This document shows positions 17,100 to 28,597 of a stretch of DNA of 64,000 nucleotides, piece by piece; positions within the stretch are counted from its first letter, which is position 1; every line of letters starts with the position of its first letter. A program made the position numbers and the translations under genes. This stretch comes from Marchantia polymorpha subsp. ruderalis (Eukaryota; Streptophyta; Marchantiopsida; Marchantiales; Marchantiaceae): positions 3,328,501 through 3,392,500 of the forward strand of contig AP031352.1 of the NCBI GenBank assembly GCA_037833965.1, written 5' to 3'. The notes under the pieces were generated by a model. The model searched no databases, had not been told where the DNA came from, and saw nothing but the letters and a program-made list of their open reading frames with translations.

Positions 17100-20019
17100 A
17101 CATATATTTATTTCGTCTTCTTATCTCATTTGCTACATTATTAGGGTTTGGTGAAATAAAATCACGGAATTTACAACTGAAACAAGCAAGAAAAGGTGAA
17201 GTAAGAGGAAACCGCAAATCGGAACCTAGAAGAGGAAAAGAAGACCGGCCAGGAAAGGAGGGAAGTAGTGGAATAAGCGAATGCGGACAATTCAGGAGGA
17301 AAAGTAAAGAGAGAAGAAGCTGTAAGCCCTAGCGACGAAATAATGGCGAGAGGGAGAAATCGTGGAGAAAGCAAAATTGTAGAAGGGTGGAGGTGCCATG
17401 TTCATGATAGTATCACTTTTGAAGCTCAGCCTGCCTGTTGCAGCAAAACAATCTGACAAACCGTGTAGAGTTCTACCTACACAGAGTTTCATCGATCGAA
17501 GGAAAGTCAACTGAGAGAGAACTTCCACATATGATGAGGAGGTTCTCTGTCATATTCTATGCGCTTGTCGTGAATTTGAATCAAGACAATATTGTGAAGA
17601 GAAAAGATTGTGCTAAATTTGCAGAATGTGCAAAAATAGTTTGGCTGGAAGGGGCTTCTGGATTCACATCAGTGCAAGTGCACATTCAAGTATTGAAATT
17701 GAGAAACGGAAGAGGATTAAAGTCAGGAGTACAACTGAATCAGCAGTTTTCGATTGTCACATGATTCCAATATTCTCAACTGTTTCTCTTCCGCAACTTG
17801 ATTCCAAGAGAACAACCATGTTGGCGGGACCTAAGTAATTAGCAAAAAGTACGAGAAGACCTTGCCAAAGATCAAACTAAAAGTGCTCACCTGGGACTAG
17901 ACACATCAATATCACGAAGAGCAATTTTAACCACAACACTCATGATATCTGAACTATAGAAATTACGCGCTAAAAATCATCCAATAAATCTATGTTATCG
18001 ATTAGTACCTTATGTAAGAAAATATGTGCTTCCATATGTATATAGGGCGTAATTTCAATGGAATGGTTAGCACTGGGAATAATCATCGGTCGAGTCACTA
18101 TACATCAACCTCTCGGGCGTTTCGTAGCGAAAGGGTGCCCGTCGCTATTACTATCCTTACTTGGTATGACGAATGAGGTCAAACTTGTAATTAATTGCTC
18201 TTTGAACAGTCAATGACCTAAATATAATCCCCAGATCTTGGGACTCCATTTTCAATCACCAAGAACCTTGCGCATTTACACACGCCCGAGGTTGTCTTCC
18301 GACAGCAGCCAAGGATGAGACGAACCGGTTTGCCACAAATTATCCGGTCGGATGATGTTCGTCGCATCTGATCCGCACGGCTCAGAGAGGCTCTGGAGAC
18401 GGTTCACGGAGGTATCTGAAAGCAGGAGATGCCTTCACAAAGCGTCTTTCATCCGGTCACCGTCAAGGATCCTCGGGATCAAGCGACAGTAGCGAGAGAG
18501 TGGCCCATTACTTCAGACAATTCTGTCACTTCAGATCCTCCTTTGACTGTCATCGTCGGTGATGCATCAACTGTCATGCAGTACTGTACAGTCCTCGCCG
18601 CTGCGCTGATGACGTCCCGCCTAACAAAGCTCCACTCGGGCCCGGCTCTACTCCTTTGCAACTTTTGTACGACAGTACAGTGTGTGTAGATCCGCTCGAT
18701 TTTGCTGCTCTCTTCGGAATTGGAAATGTTTTCAAGCTGACGTACCAGCTAACTTCCTGATCGAGTTCATACCAGCCAGCTTAGCAACTCCACCATATTT
18801 TATCATATTTCCTTTTTCTCTGTTGACTCTGTTCCAACTGCACTTACACAAAAGCAGCGGCTCTCTTGTCGCTCTTAAAAAATTTTCTGTCCCAGCCAAT
18901 CAAATCCTCTCCCGGGAAGACATTTCGGGCAGCTCTGAGCAGTCAGACCAAGGAACGGCACATCCGAGCGTGTCTGCAAGCTCGGTGGAGGAAATTCCCA
19001 CAGTATGCGCGAATGCCATAGCCGTATCTCGCAGGACTGCGTATAGGTATGGCTTTGCCTCATCCGTCTACACGAACTCAGAGCCCATCGGTGAGTGGAC
19101 GATCCGGCCTTGCTCTATGCGGAGAGCTCAGAAGTTTCGTTGTTGTTCCCGGGAAAGACTGTCATGATCACAATTCAGAGTTGTAACAGCCAGTGCCTTG
19201 CAACTGCAACTGCAAAGCACTGGTTCACACTCCGTACGCTTTGGATCCACCCTTTCGCCTCAGTGCACTGCCATCCCTCAAGCGATCCGCGTCTCAGCTG
19301 TCACTGCTCTCCTTACTTCGCCTTCGTTCCTCCGAGGGCTGGAGGGAGACCTTACAGTAATCCGAGTCCATGCCTCAGTCAGTTGAAACGGTACAGAGTG
19401 TTCGTTCGTCTGTACGGGATGGATTGCAGTAGCTGAGCTACTGCAATCCTGTTCCGTGACGAGCAAGTTTTCTTCACTCGCTCTGTCTATGAGCGGTGGT
19501 TGTACGGTACATGCTCGTAGACATAGGCAAGTTCTTATCGGATCATCGAACGTCGTTGCTGTCGGGCCTTTCGCATCAGCACGGTAGCCTACTTTGGGAA
19601 TAAATGACTTTGCGAGACTCAGATCGCAGTGAATACTCGGTTCGCGTGTTTTTACATGTACACAGAATTGCGAGTGGTTGAAGCAGGTAACTCAGCACTG
19701 TCAGCGGCCTCGAGTCCGCAAGAGTACAAGATTTGGTCAGGTCCGGTCAGGCCAGGCCCACCCATCGGCTTCCTTCCTGGTGTGCAAGTTTCTGGGCCCT
19801 GTGGATCGAGCAGTCCCCATCTTCGATTTGACCCTTGGGAGAGGGCATTCTCCGGCCCCCGCCCGGTCCCCTCCCACACCTTAATTGAATCCCAAGAGGC
19901 TTCTTCGTAATGTCGAGTGCGTCCGCCTACAGCCGGAGCTGAAGGAGGGAGCCAGGCCTCTCTGATCCACGAGGAGATGGGCGGTGAGGTGAGGTGAGGT
20001 GAGGGATTGAAAAGGATGC
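17100..20019. other. Intergenic region before the GH5 gene
   Basis: The GC content rises from left to right. Open frames around 17.1-17.8 and 18.4-19.4 kb have no recognised domain and overlap one another on both strands, so none is called as a gene. A 29-nt palindrome lies at 19421-19449. The right edge must contain the promoter and 5' UTR of the GH5 gene. Confidence 0.4.
19421..19449. repeat. 29-nt perfect palindrome
   Basis: The arms GGATTGCAGTAGCT (19421-19434) and AGCTACTGCAATCC (19436-19449) are exact reverse complements around a single G at 19435. The palindrome lies about 660 bp before the GH5 start codon. Confidence 0.95.
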
Positions 20020-20106
20020 GTGATTGAGAGGTCCGCTCGAGAATCAGAGTCTCTCGCAAAGCTCGCAACGAGGCCGACGACGCGCGCTCGGTGGTCGAGG
20101 TTGGAA

Positions 20107-21315
20107 ATGGCCGCGGCTAGAGAGCTCGTCGTCGTGTGCCTGGCGGTGGCGGTGGCGGCGTGCATGTGGGCGATGCCGGCGCGCGCCTGGCTGCCCAAGG
20201 AGAACCCGATCCGCGGGGTCAATCTGGGAGGGCTATTCATCGTGGAGCCATGGATGATGGGCGACGAGTGGCGGAGCATGGGGTGCGGCGACTACGCGAG
20301 CGAATTCGACTGCGTGCGCGGCCTGGGCCAGACGGCTGCCAACGCCGCGTTCCAGAAGCACTGGGCGACATGGATCAACCAGACGGACATCGCGCAGATC
20401 AAGAGCGTGGGCCTGAACACCATCCGCGTTCCGCTCGGGTACTGGATCAAGGAGGATCTGGTGTACCGCGACAGCGAGTTCTGGCCCCAGGGCGGGTTCG
20501 CGTTCCTCGAGAGCTTGTGCCGGCACGCCACTGAAGCGGGCTTGTACATAATCCTCGACCTTCATGCCGCCCCCGGCGCGCAGAAGGCCTGGGAGGCCTT
20601 CACGGGCCAGATGGCCCCCACGCCCGGATTCTACCAGGATTACCAATACGAGAGGGCCCTGCAATTCATGGAGTGGCTGACGAATCTCGCGCACACCAAC
20701 CCGAACTTCGCCAACGTCGGAGCCATCCAGCTGATCAACGAGCCGCTTCAGAATCGCGACACCGTGCAAAGCATGCTCAATGGCTACTATCCGAACGCCT
20801 GGAAGCGCATTCGTGCCCTGGAAGACAGCCTCGGAGTCATCCCCAGCAACAGGCTGCATATCATGATGATGAACGGATTGTGGGGCAGCGGCGACCCCAA
20901 CGAAGGGCTCAAAGGAATCGACTTGTCTTTCGCTCTGTACGATGATCATCACTACCTGAAGTGGAGCACTGACCCGCCTGCGAACCGCAATGCTTACATG
21001 AGCCACTCGTGCACCAATGACAGAGGAGGCAATTTTCCCACCATCGTCGGAGAGTGGAGTCTGGCTACCGCCGACGAAGATGGTTCGGAGTTTGACATAA
21101 AGAAGGCCGATGCCGTGTCCTGGTACAGGAGGTGGTGGGCCGCCCAGGTGCTGAGCTACGAGAAGCAGCGAGGCTGGATTTTCTGGACCTGGAAGGTGAA
21201 CTGGATTAATGGACATTTGGAGTGGAGGTGGGGTTACCAGCAGGCCTATTTAGCCGGTGTCATTCCAAAGAACCCTCAAGAAGCGCACACTTACGGCGTC
21301 TGTAGCGGCGTTTGA
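20107..21315 (+). CDS. Secreted GH5 glucanase, fungal endo-beta-1,6-glucanase type
   Basis: This uninterrupted 402-aa frame encodes a glycoside hydrolase family 5 enzyme expected to cleave beta-glucan (beta-1,6, possibly beta-1,3) outside the cell. Residues 1 to about 27 form a signal peptide ending near ARA. The second ATG of the open frame (20107) was chosen over 20020 because the signal peptide begins there and the context is AAATGGCC. Family motifs in order are IRGVNLGGLFIVEPWM, GLNTIRVPLGYW, IILDLHAAPGAQ, LINEP (acid/base E212), DDHHY and VGEWS (nucleophile E316). The order and spacing resemble fungal glucan endo-1,6-beta-glucosidase B proteins more than plant GH5 enzymes as I recall them. 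The gene is intronless and GC-rich beside spliced neighbours, which fits transfer from a fungus. Substrate specificity is inferred. Confidence 0.9.
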   Translation: MAAARELVVVCLAVAVAACMWAMPARAWLPKENPIRGVNLGGLFIVEPWMMGDEWRSMGCGDYASEFDCVRGLGQTAANAAFQKHWATWINQTDIAQIKSVGLNTIRVPLGYWIKEDLVYRDSEFWPQGGFAFLESLCRHATEAGLYIILDLHAAPGAQKAWEAFTGQMAPTPGFYQDYQYERALQFMEWLTNLAHTNPNFANVGAIQLINEPLQNRDTVQSMLNGYYPNAWKRIRALEDSLGVIPSNRLHIMMMNGLWGSGDPNEGLKGIDLSFALYDDHHYLKWSTDPPANRNAYMSHSCTNDRGGNFPTIVGEWSLATADEDGSEFDIKKADAVSWYRRWWAAQVLSYEKQRGWIFWTWKVNWINGHLEWRWGYQQAYLAGVIPKNPQEAHTYGVCSGV

Positions 21316-22642
21316 GCACGAGATGAAGATCCATAGGCTGCCTGCCTGTAGGAAGGCGAACTGGGATTTGTTGTGGGAAAAATGTGTAGATAGACGTAGT
21401 TGACTCGGCTCTACAGGCAGCATAATTTTGCATTGTTACTTTTGTATACGGAGCAAGTCTCTCACTCATTTTGATTTTGACGTGGATACCAATTCTCCAA
21501 TCTCCTCCTCTGTCATCCGTCAGTTCATCTTTTGCCTTCGGATTCCTCACAAGTCTTCTCACCGATAGTTCGCCACATCCCCGTTTCTTGATTTCAGTGT
21601 TTTGCCGAGAAATCAACTGAAACTGCTGTGATTGGGTAAACGGTTGTAAGACTAAAGGCCGTAAACTACATTGCTCTCCATTAGTCCTAATCAAGCATGT
21701 AGCTTGGAAGACGACTATGTAGAAAGTTAGTCGGAAAAGGAAAGACTTGTGCCAAGCATGACCTCAGCGGAGCTTGATGTGTGGGGTAATGTCATACAAT
21801 ATTTCATTACTACAACAAATTACGTTGATGGTTGCAGTCCATTACAACGCCATGTTTCTGGGTGTCTAAGTTTAGGGTTTGACTCCCCACAACGAGGAAC
21901 CCACTGCCTTTACGACAAAGCACTTCTACGTGGGGAGAACCCAAATAGTTTTCACTTATGTCGTAACGATTCTCTGCTTCAAATCACACGCATTGCACAT
22001 GCGGAATTAGCAGTCTAAGTTTTATGTCCTTTCCGTGCGAGGATCACTAGGAACATTCAAGCATCAATTCCAGGATCAGATCTCCGATCCGTAGCATCGA
22101 GAGTTTGGACATGTGCATGGGTGGATGCGTCGTGTGCTGAGGACATCGTTGCCTTCGATATCACATATCACATATCGATTTCGTCACCTTCGATATGTAT
22201 CAGTTGTAAATCTTTTTATCACAGAGTCGCAGGCCCTGAATGGCGAAAAATATACCTCACTTATCGACATAAGCACTAGTCGCAGTTTTCTCGGTCCCGT
22301 TTTCTTCCGGCGGAGAAGTTCTCTTTCGTACTCCGGAGTCTGTGCTGTACTTGCAGCGACTCTGCCTGTCGTCATAGCTGTGGATCATCAGCCGTCCAGA
22401 TCTCCTTTCCTTCTGCTATCGTTGTCCCAACCACCCTTTTCTCCTCGCGGGCCGGGTCTGAACGCGCATGAATGTGAACGAGCTGTCCTCACGCCACATC
22501 TACCCGTAGCCGATTGCACGCTTGGCAATCACCAGATGCAGGCATTGTGAATGTGATCAAGAAAGCAAAATTTAGGAGGTTGGTGTGATTGTGTCCTTCA
22601 CGTTGCTGTTGTTCGTTGACACTGTGTTTACAGTTGACGGTT
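21316..22642. other. Intergenic region between GH5 and COX19
   Basis: It contains the GH5 3' flank and the COX19 upstream region. Frames at 21.26-21.69 kb (minus) and 22.11-22.55 kb (plus) lack recognised domains and are not called. Confidence 0.4.
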
Positions 22643-22651
22643 TTAGGGTTT
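22643..22651 (+). promoter_or_regulatory. Telo-box-like motif before COX19
   Basis: TTAGGGTTT, the reverse of the plant telo-box AAACCCTAA, ends 5 nt before the COX19 start codon. Telo-boxes are frequent near transcription starts of plant growth-related genes. With this spacing the motif probably lies in the 5' UTR. Confidence 0.45.
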
Positions 22652-22655
22652 TGCG

Positions 22656-23030
22656 ATGGCGAGCATCGGAGGCGCGTTCGGAGGTAATCGGGGATTGACA
22701 CCCATCCCCCCGGAGAAAGGAGTTTTTCCCCTGGATCATTTACATGAGTGCGATGCGGCCATGAAGGATTACATGAAATGTCTGAAGGAGAGCAAATTCG
22801 ACTCTGAGAAGTGTAGGCAGCTTTCGAAAGTGTACCTGGAGTGTCGCATGGAGAGGGGCTTGATGGCCAAGCAAGACCTTAAAGAGTTAGGGTTTAAGGA
22901 AGGCGATGGCGGACGGGTGGAAGCCGAAGTTCTTGGAGGGTCTGGAACACCGTTGGTAAACGAGCACAGCAAGCTGCGAGATGGATTCGTGTCGGGAATT
23001 CGCAAAACATCGTCTGGATCTACTCGATAA
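22656..23030 (+). CDS. COX19: COX19, cytochrome c oxidase assembly factor
   Basis: This single-exon 124-aa protein of the twin-CX9C (CHCH) family acts in the mitochondrial intermembrane space during copper delivery to cytochrome c oxidase. The N-terminus (GGAFGGNRGLTPIPPEKG, then VFPLDHLHEC) closely matches plant COX19. Cysteines at 32/42 and 53/63 form the two CX9C pairs that make the disulphide-linked helical hairpin. The family string LMAKQDLKELGF follows. The C-terminal tail beyond about residue 85 is glycine- and serine-rich and is expected to be variable. The ATG is supported by the conserved N-terminus. Confidence 0.96.
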   Translation: MASIGGAFGGNRGLTPIPPEKGVFPLDHLHECDAAMKDYMKCLKESKFDSEKCRQLSKVYLECRMERGLMAKQDLKELGFKEGDGGRVEAEVLGGSGTPLVNEHSKLRDGFVSGIRKTSSGSTR

Positions 23031-25060
23031 GTGACCTCCCGTCGAGGTGCCGACAGAAGTGAGGGAAATCTCTTACATTTGCAGAATTACAAGCTGCCTG
23101 TTCTCGACTTTGGTCCTTGGTTCTCAAGTCGATCGCGATTGTACATAATAGCAATATCGTCTGTGACTGGAAGCCAGCCACAGGATTGCCACATTTTTGG
23201 GACAGATCAAACAGAAATAAAACTTGGAACTGGCTTTTCTTATTAGTTTGTAGCTGCCGCTGGATTAGGAGCAAATGACCCAGCGGTATGAGAGGCCTAG
23301 CATTCAACGATTGTAAGTTTTAACAGCCAAAGGTTTTGCATAGTCAAGTAAGTAGTCCGTGGGTGCCAATACTGTCCAGCCCGGAAGCATGTGGAGCACG
23401 TACGCGCTGAATTATATACAATTTCGATGCACTCGAGGGTTTTGAGGAATGATTGCTCTGTCTCTATCTGTCTGTCAGTCGGACATCCTCATTCCTTCCG
23501 CCTCTGTTTGTGTTTGATTACACCAAAGTCTCATAACCTTTTGGGTTGCAAGTGATGACTAGCGGGCATAGTGGACATCAGTGTGCCCTGAGTCGACATC
23601 TCCGATGCCCTCCTGCATGTAGGCCAAATGCTCGAGACGACGACAGATGTATCTTCATAATCGGCCTCGTCTTTTCTCATCAGCTCGAGTCCTCATTTTG
23701 GTCTCCGTTTTACCACCTTAACTTGCTGACTTCTTCAATTCATTGAGTGATTGTGATATTACTATTCTGCGGACTGCTGAATCCTCTCATGAAAGACACC
23801 TTTCAACTTCATGCATGGAGCTTTGAAGGACGACTGTAGGGACTGCATAATCACCTGCCAGAGCCCAGCTTGCATGCATGGCTATCATTCAAGAACAAGT
23901 AATGTCCTTCCCGTCCCCCATGGAGTTGCAATCAGTTCTATGGACTAGGGCTTTTGTATGCAAGTGAAAAGTCCTACAAGCATGTGTACCCAGAGTGGAC
24001 GCCCCGTGCAAAATCACAACGCTGGTGCAGTGGTGCCACGTAACATCATTTGAAACCGGACCTCGGTAACAGCCGTATCTCAAGGAATCGAGTATGAAGC
24101 GCACCAATTTTTTCAGTGGCAATCATTGAATAGATGATAAGCGCCAAGGTTGTGTCTCTAAATGCGATCATTGTATTCTACGCCACGCAGTGAGCATTTC
24201 GTAGTACAGGACGCACAGGAAGTGTTTACAGTAGTTCCTTTCTTTCGTAAAGAAGTGCGATACAACACTCGATAGATTGTGTGCCATGTGTTCCGGTAGC
24301 TTGAGTGTCACCAGCCTCTCCAGGTTAATCAAAAGATTCACCTGTTCCTTCGGAAAACCAGAGACATACCTGTAATTTCCTGAGACGGGAAGAGCTGTAT
24401 CGAATACGTGTTACTACTTGAAAGAAGGAAAGTCCGATATTTTCTGCAGAATCTTACAAACTCCTGCCAAATGCGCAGCTCTCAAAACGAGACGGGAGAA
24501 GGGTAATGAGGTGGCCACATCTCAACAACCGCAAACCCAGCAGATACTCAGCGAATCAGATTCACGAACGAGGAATCTGCGCACAGACTTTGAAATACCG
24601 GAAGCCGAAAGGCTTCAAGGATCTCGGAATTCGGCCGGGGACCGACAACTGACTTCCGACTTTCTCCCTGCGGAGCATTTTGGTCGCAGAATCTCAAAAT
24701 TCAACTGAATCAGAACGGAGAACTCGTACTGGCGGAAAGTTCAGAGTCATCTCATCGCTGAAATATTGTGTACAGTACTAAAGATACAGAGTACGCTCAG
24801 TCATTGGCGGTGACTGGACACCGACACTTCATCACTGAATGGAACACAGTCACTAACCAGGTGTCTGCATGCATGGCGATCTGGCACCCCATGTTCGTCG
24901 CGATCACTTCGAGCGAGGCCAGGTGGATAGGTTACACTGCGGACAACTGGCCTCCGAGGCACGTAGGCCCACAAAACCGTCATCGATCGCACTCTAGCTC
25001 TCAGACTTGGCCCTCCCTAGCTTCCTCTCCTAGAGCAGACTTTTTCGCTACGAAATTTTT
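23031..25060. other. Intergenic region, no gene seen
   Basis: Only short unrelated frames occur. The right end is presumably the promoter of the next gene, and its 5' leader holds a CAG-repeat tract near 25,125-25,142. Confidence 0.4.
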
Positions 25061-25244
25061 TGCGACGCAGTTGTTTCGTGAATATCCCTTCCGGGCCGAA
25101 GATTGTGAAGAAAGCAACGACGACAGCAGCAGCAGCAGCAGGTGCGGTGAACATTGAGCTGGATCGAAAGAGAACTTCTACGAAAAGTTGCGAGGATTTC
25201 CCTTTCGCTCCACTGAGCATTGAGCAGTCGTTCTGCGGGTGGAG

Positions 25245-27610
25245 ATGGCGCATACAAAAGGAGAGTCCAACCAAGGTGAGCGACTCATACCTGGATTTCT
25301 GTACCTGTGGCTTTAGCCAGACCGAAGTTCGCAGTTTGTGAACATGCTTCTCACGTCGTGTTGTCGAGGTATCTTGTTGTCGCCAGTCGAGTCGAGTCAG
25401 AACATATCTGTTCTTTAGAGCTGATCTCGTTCCATTACATTGGCAGAAGCTTGTTCCATCCATCATACATTGTCCAGTGTCCATGTGCAATAAGCAAGAA
25501 GCGATTGTTGAGTTTTATGTTTTCTTTTTTCACTTCGTCCACGCTCACGTTGCTGTGAAGTCTCTGCGAAGCGGAGCTCGTTAATTTCGCACAGTGCTCG
25601 GAAAGCCCGAGAAAAATTTGTAGACGAGTGTCAGTAGATTTTAGATCCCGGTCGCAGGGACTGTCAGAATAGCCGCAAGAAATTGTCTTGTATATGAATG
25701 TCCTTCACATTTTTGCATCTTCTGTCTTCGTCTCACGAGCAATTGCTCATACGTCACCTCAAGCCAGATTTAGAATTACTATTTGAAATACCGTACTTCG
25801 TAGGCCGTGTGCATACCCGACCTTAGCTCAGTTGGTAGAGCGGAGGACTGTAGTGTACGAACAGATATCCTTAGGTCGCTGGTTCGAATCCGGCAGGTCG
25901 GAACTGCTTTTGTGCACAAACCTTTTATCAACTCAATTGTCGAACGATCGGCACGAACAAATTTTATTGCTTTTGACATTTGTCCCTACCCTGCTTTTTA
26001 AGTTCGTGACAAGGTCAGGTTTGCTAGAGTACGACAGATCCCAATTTACTACTAAGAGAAACATTATGGTCAGGGGCAATGTGATCGAATTCGTGTGCTC
26101 AGTCAATAGTAGCACAAGCCAGTTTGTGCACGGGTAGCGCGGAGTGTTAAAAAACTTGTCAGAGGAAATGGAGATGCGGGGTATCGATCCCCGTGCCTCT
26201 CGCATGCTAAGCGAGCGCTCTACCATCTGAGCTACATCCCCTCCTGCAGTTTAGGTTGAGAAAAAACATTTTATAAATAAATGTACAATCTTATTCTATC
26301 GTTATCCGATATGAGAGTGTAGACGATGGGGATGGGAAAGCCGTCACCATTCCAGGAGTACTTAAGAGATTAAGACAGAGATTATGTTCTTCTTCCATCA
26401 GATTTGGACTTTTCCAGTGTCTTATCCGAGTTCATTTAGGTCCTTTACCCAAGGCAACACCATTCGGTGTTGCTTTCGTTACTCTGTCGTTGTATGTTGT
26501 AGGTTCACACGTCATTTAACAACGTTGGGAAACCTCTTTACACTGGCTGGGCCTTGTTGTGCTGTTTAAGTGTCTCTCCTTTCATACTGGACCTGTAGAG
26601 TTTCACCAAATGAGTACGTATGTGTTATTCCATTAATTAGCAGAGGCCCCTGGACAAAGCTGCTGCTGCTGCTGCTGCTTAGCCATGGCTTTCTTTGAGG
26701 ATTGTGATCTCTGTGCCCAGCAAATCATAATTTCCTCGTCGAATCTGGAGTGTTTGTTCATCGGCATTTGGTGCTTTGAATCAGGGAATAACAATTTGGT
26801 CTCATCTGTGCACAAACGCAGGTGGTCACCAAAGCTCCGAGGAACCTTACAAGAGAGGGATCTTCAGCAAGGTAAGCAAGTCACTGTGAACTCAGTTAAA
26901 CCATCTGCTCTTCAGGATTCATTCATCAATTTTAGTGGAGAAAAGAAGAATCACTAAATTACCACGCGTTTCTTAGACTGTGGGCACTCAAATTGATTAG
27001 TCGCACTAACATATTTCTGATGACATTTCCATCGAACGGTCTTTTGACTGAACACTAGTCACTTGAATGTTATTGATAATAGGTCAAAGATAAATTGGAC
27101 TTCACCAAGCACTTAGGTTTCCAGTCAGACCCAAACAGTTTGGCAAATCGTGAAGCACTCGAGAGAGGAAGGGCAGCACGCGAAGCCGAGGAAGAGAGAG
27201 AGAGGAACCTGGGGCCTGCACCACCACCTGGAGCCAGCGACAGAGATGGCATCGGAGGAGTTGTGGAAACTTTGGCTGGAGTTGTAACCCCAAAGACAGA
27301 AAACACACTTACCCCAATTGACAAAGCAGTGCCAGCTGCGGATCCAGTGAACAAGGAGGGTGAGCAAAGACCCAATGAAGCTATCCAATTTGATGAATCT
27401 CCTGGTCATTCTATGAATGGAGTAGAAAGTAATATCTCAACTGCTGAGCAGGCTGATCAGGAGCAGGGGAAAGACAAATCTAAGGATCCGGATTTGGGGT
27501 GGGGTCGGTGGATGGTCCACAAAGTACATCAAGTCCAACGAGCTGCCGCATCGAAAGACTTGTCCGATGAGCTTCTGAAGAAAGAGCCAAAGGCCAAGGT
27601 TTCCAAGTAA
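25245..27610 (+). CDS. Unrecognised hydrophilic protein with a dehydrin K-segment-like stretch
   Basis: Three exons join in frame with GT/AG borders: 25245-25275, 26822-26871 and 27083-27610 (609 nt, 202 aa). I do not recognise a family. The protein is highly charged, with no signal peptide or membrane segment. Residues 21-33 (KRGIFSKVKDKLD) resemble the lysine-rich dehydrin K-segment (KKGIMDKIKEKLPG) and are split by the exon 2/3 border. Residues ~49-67 are a charged helix rich in Arg and Glu, followed by a GPAPPPG linker. The C-terminus holds a GWGRWMVHKVHQVQR segment and a lysine-rich tail. Support for a real gene comes from precise splice joins and from a decayed duplicate at 33.9-34.4 kb in which the exon 2 region is recognisable. 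Intron 1 (1,546 bp) hosts two tRNA genes. A late-embryogenesis/dehydrin-like role is only a guess. Confidence 0.72.
25817..25902 (+). tRNA. tRNA-Tyr (GUA), intron-containing
   Basis: The acceptor stem CCGACCT / AGGTCGG pairs perfectly, with discriminator A at 25902. The D-arm TAGCTCAGTTGGTAGAG and the T-arm GGTTCGAATCC are canonical. Anticodon GTA is at 25850-25852. A 13-nt intron (25854-25866) lies one base after the anticodon, as usual for plant tRNA-Tyr, leaving a 73-nt mature body. A TTTT terminator follows at 25908-25911. The gene sits in intron 1 of the surrounding protein gene, on the same strand. Confidence 0.97.
26169..26241 (-). tRNA. tRNA-Ala (AGC), copy 1
   Basis: This is a 73-nt tRNA gene on the minus strand. 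The acceptor stem GGGGATG / CATCTCC includes the G3:U70 wobble pair that marks alanine tRNAs. Anticodon AGC corresponds to plus bases 26206-26208, and the discriminator is A. A run of six T on the transcribed strand just beyond the 3' end (plus A-run near 26,148-26,153) can serve as the Pol III terminator. It lies in intron 1 of the surrounding gene, antisense to it. Confidence 0.97.
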
Positions 27611-28597
27611 GAAATTAGATTCTTATTTTTTTTGTTCGGTGTAACCGCACTAGAAATTGATGTTGGTGAAAGATACATATTTGTTGAAGTGAAGAAGACT
27701 GCGAAAGTACTTACATGTACATAAATGAAAGTTCAGATCTGAAAGTCCCACATCTAGGAGTTTATCTCTCCCACAGTTTTTTTGCTTCAGGACAGTCACC
27801 AAAATAGGAAACAAACTATGATAGGCGTGGATAGTTGATAAAAACGCCCTTTCGATGTCTTAATCTCCGTGGCTGCAATCTCCCCGGCCTTTCACTAAAG
27901 CGAAAGCGGTCTTCCAAAAGAGATTTTGATTCTTCATATTTTCCTCCTTTGTCGATTTTTTTCCAAAATTTATATCGAATGTAAATGGCTGCTACTCATT
28001 ATATAGGTCTGATGTAAGCAAAGACGTTTGTAAGACAGGAGAGAATAGATGTAACGTAACTACAATCCTCCGCGTCTTCGTCCTAGCAAATGCTATACTA
28101 AAACAATACTTGCTTCAATTTAAGCATTAAAATGCCTATTTCTATACTCTCGTGCGTGATAAACCTTCTCACGAAGAGGACGATATAATTTTTATCTCAT
28201 CAATCGTGTAACTATTATATATAAAGTGGATTCAAAATCAATCATGCACGTCATCAAGATAATTGACTAGTTCTCAAACTGTCATGATACACACGCACAG
28301 TCCAGACATGTTCTGGTAAAACGCCATCTGGTATAGCCAACAATATCGCGTTACATCATCATGAGTTTATACTCCAGTCCAGCCACTACAGACAAAATAT
28401 CCACAAAATTGGTACATTAAAAGTCGAAATGGCTTTAGGCAAATTATCCTGTTCACAGAACTTCTCGAAAACGCGCTTAAAATAATAATTTCCATGTGAA
28501 CATCTTCCGTAAATGCATGTCACTCTATCCACTGATAAAACACTTTTATAAATACCAAAAAAATTGAAACCTTTATAAATATTGGATATATATATAG

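Larger units (their letters stand above)
11450..17100. other. Long AT-rich block, decayed repeat DNA
   Basis: About 5.6 kb of very AT-rich sequence contains only short frames and no recognisable gene. Long A and T runs, direct repeats at 13.3 and 14.0 kb, and a 43-bp tandem repeat at 16.95-17.04 kb suggest old, heavily mutated mobile DNA. No family could be named from what remains. Confidence 0.5.

Noticed and set aside
17438-17764. 108-codon plus-strand frame
   Set aside because: No family resemblance, and overlapping frames are equally long.
20020-20106. Upstream in-frame ATG extending the GH5 frame by 29 codons
   Set aside because: The extension is polar and would bury the signal peptide; the second ATG has the better context.
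20233-21216. Long minus-strand frame opposite the GH5 gene
   Set aside because: It is an antisense shadow of a GC-rich coding sequence, with no domain of its own.
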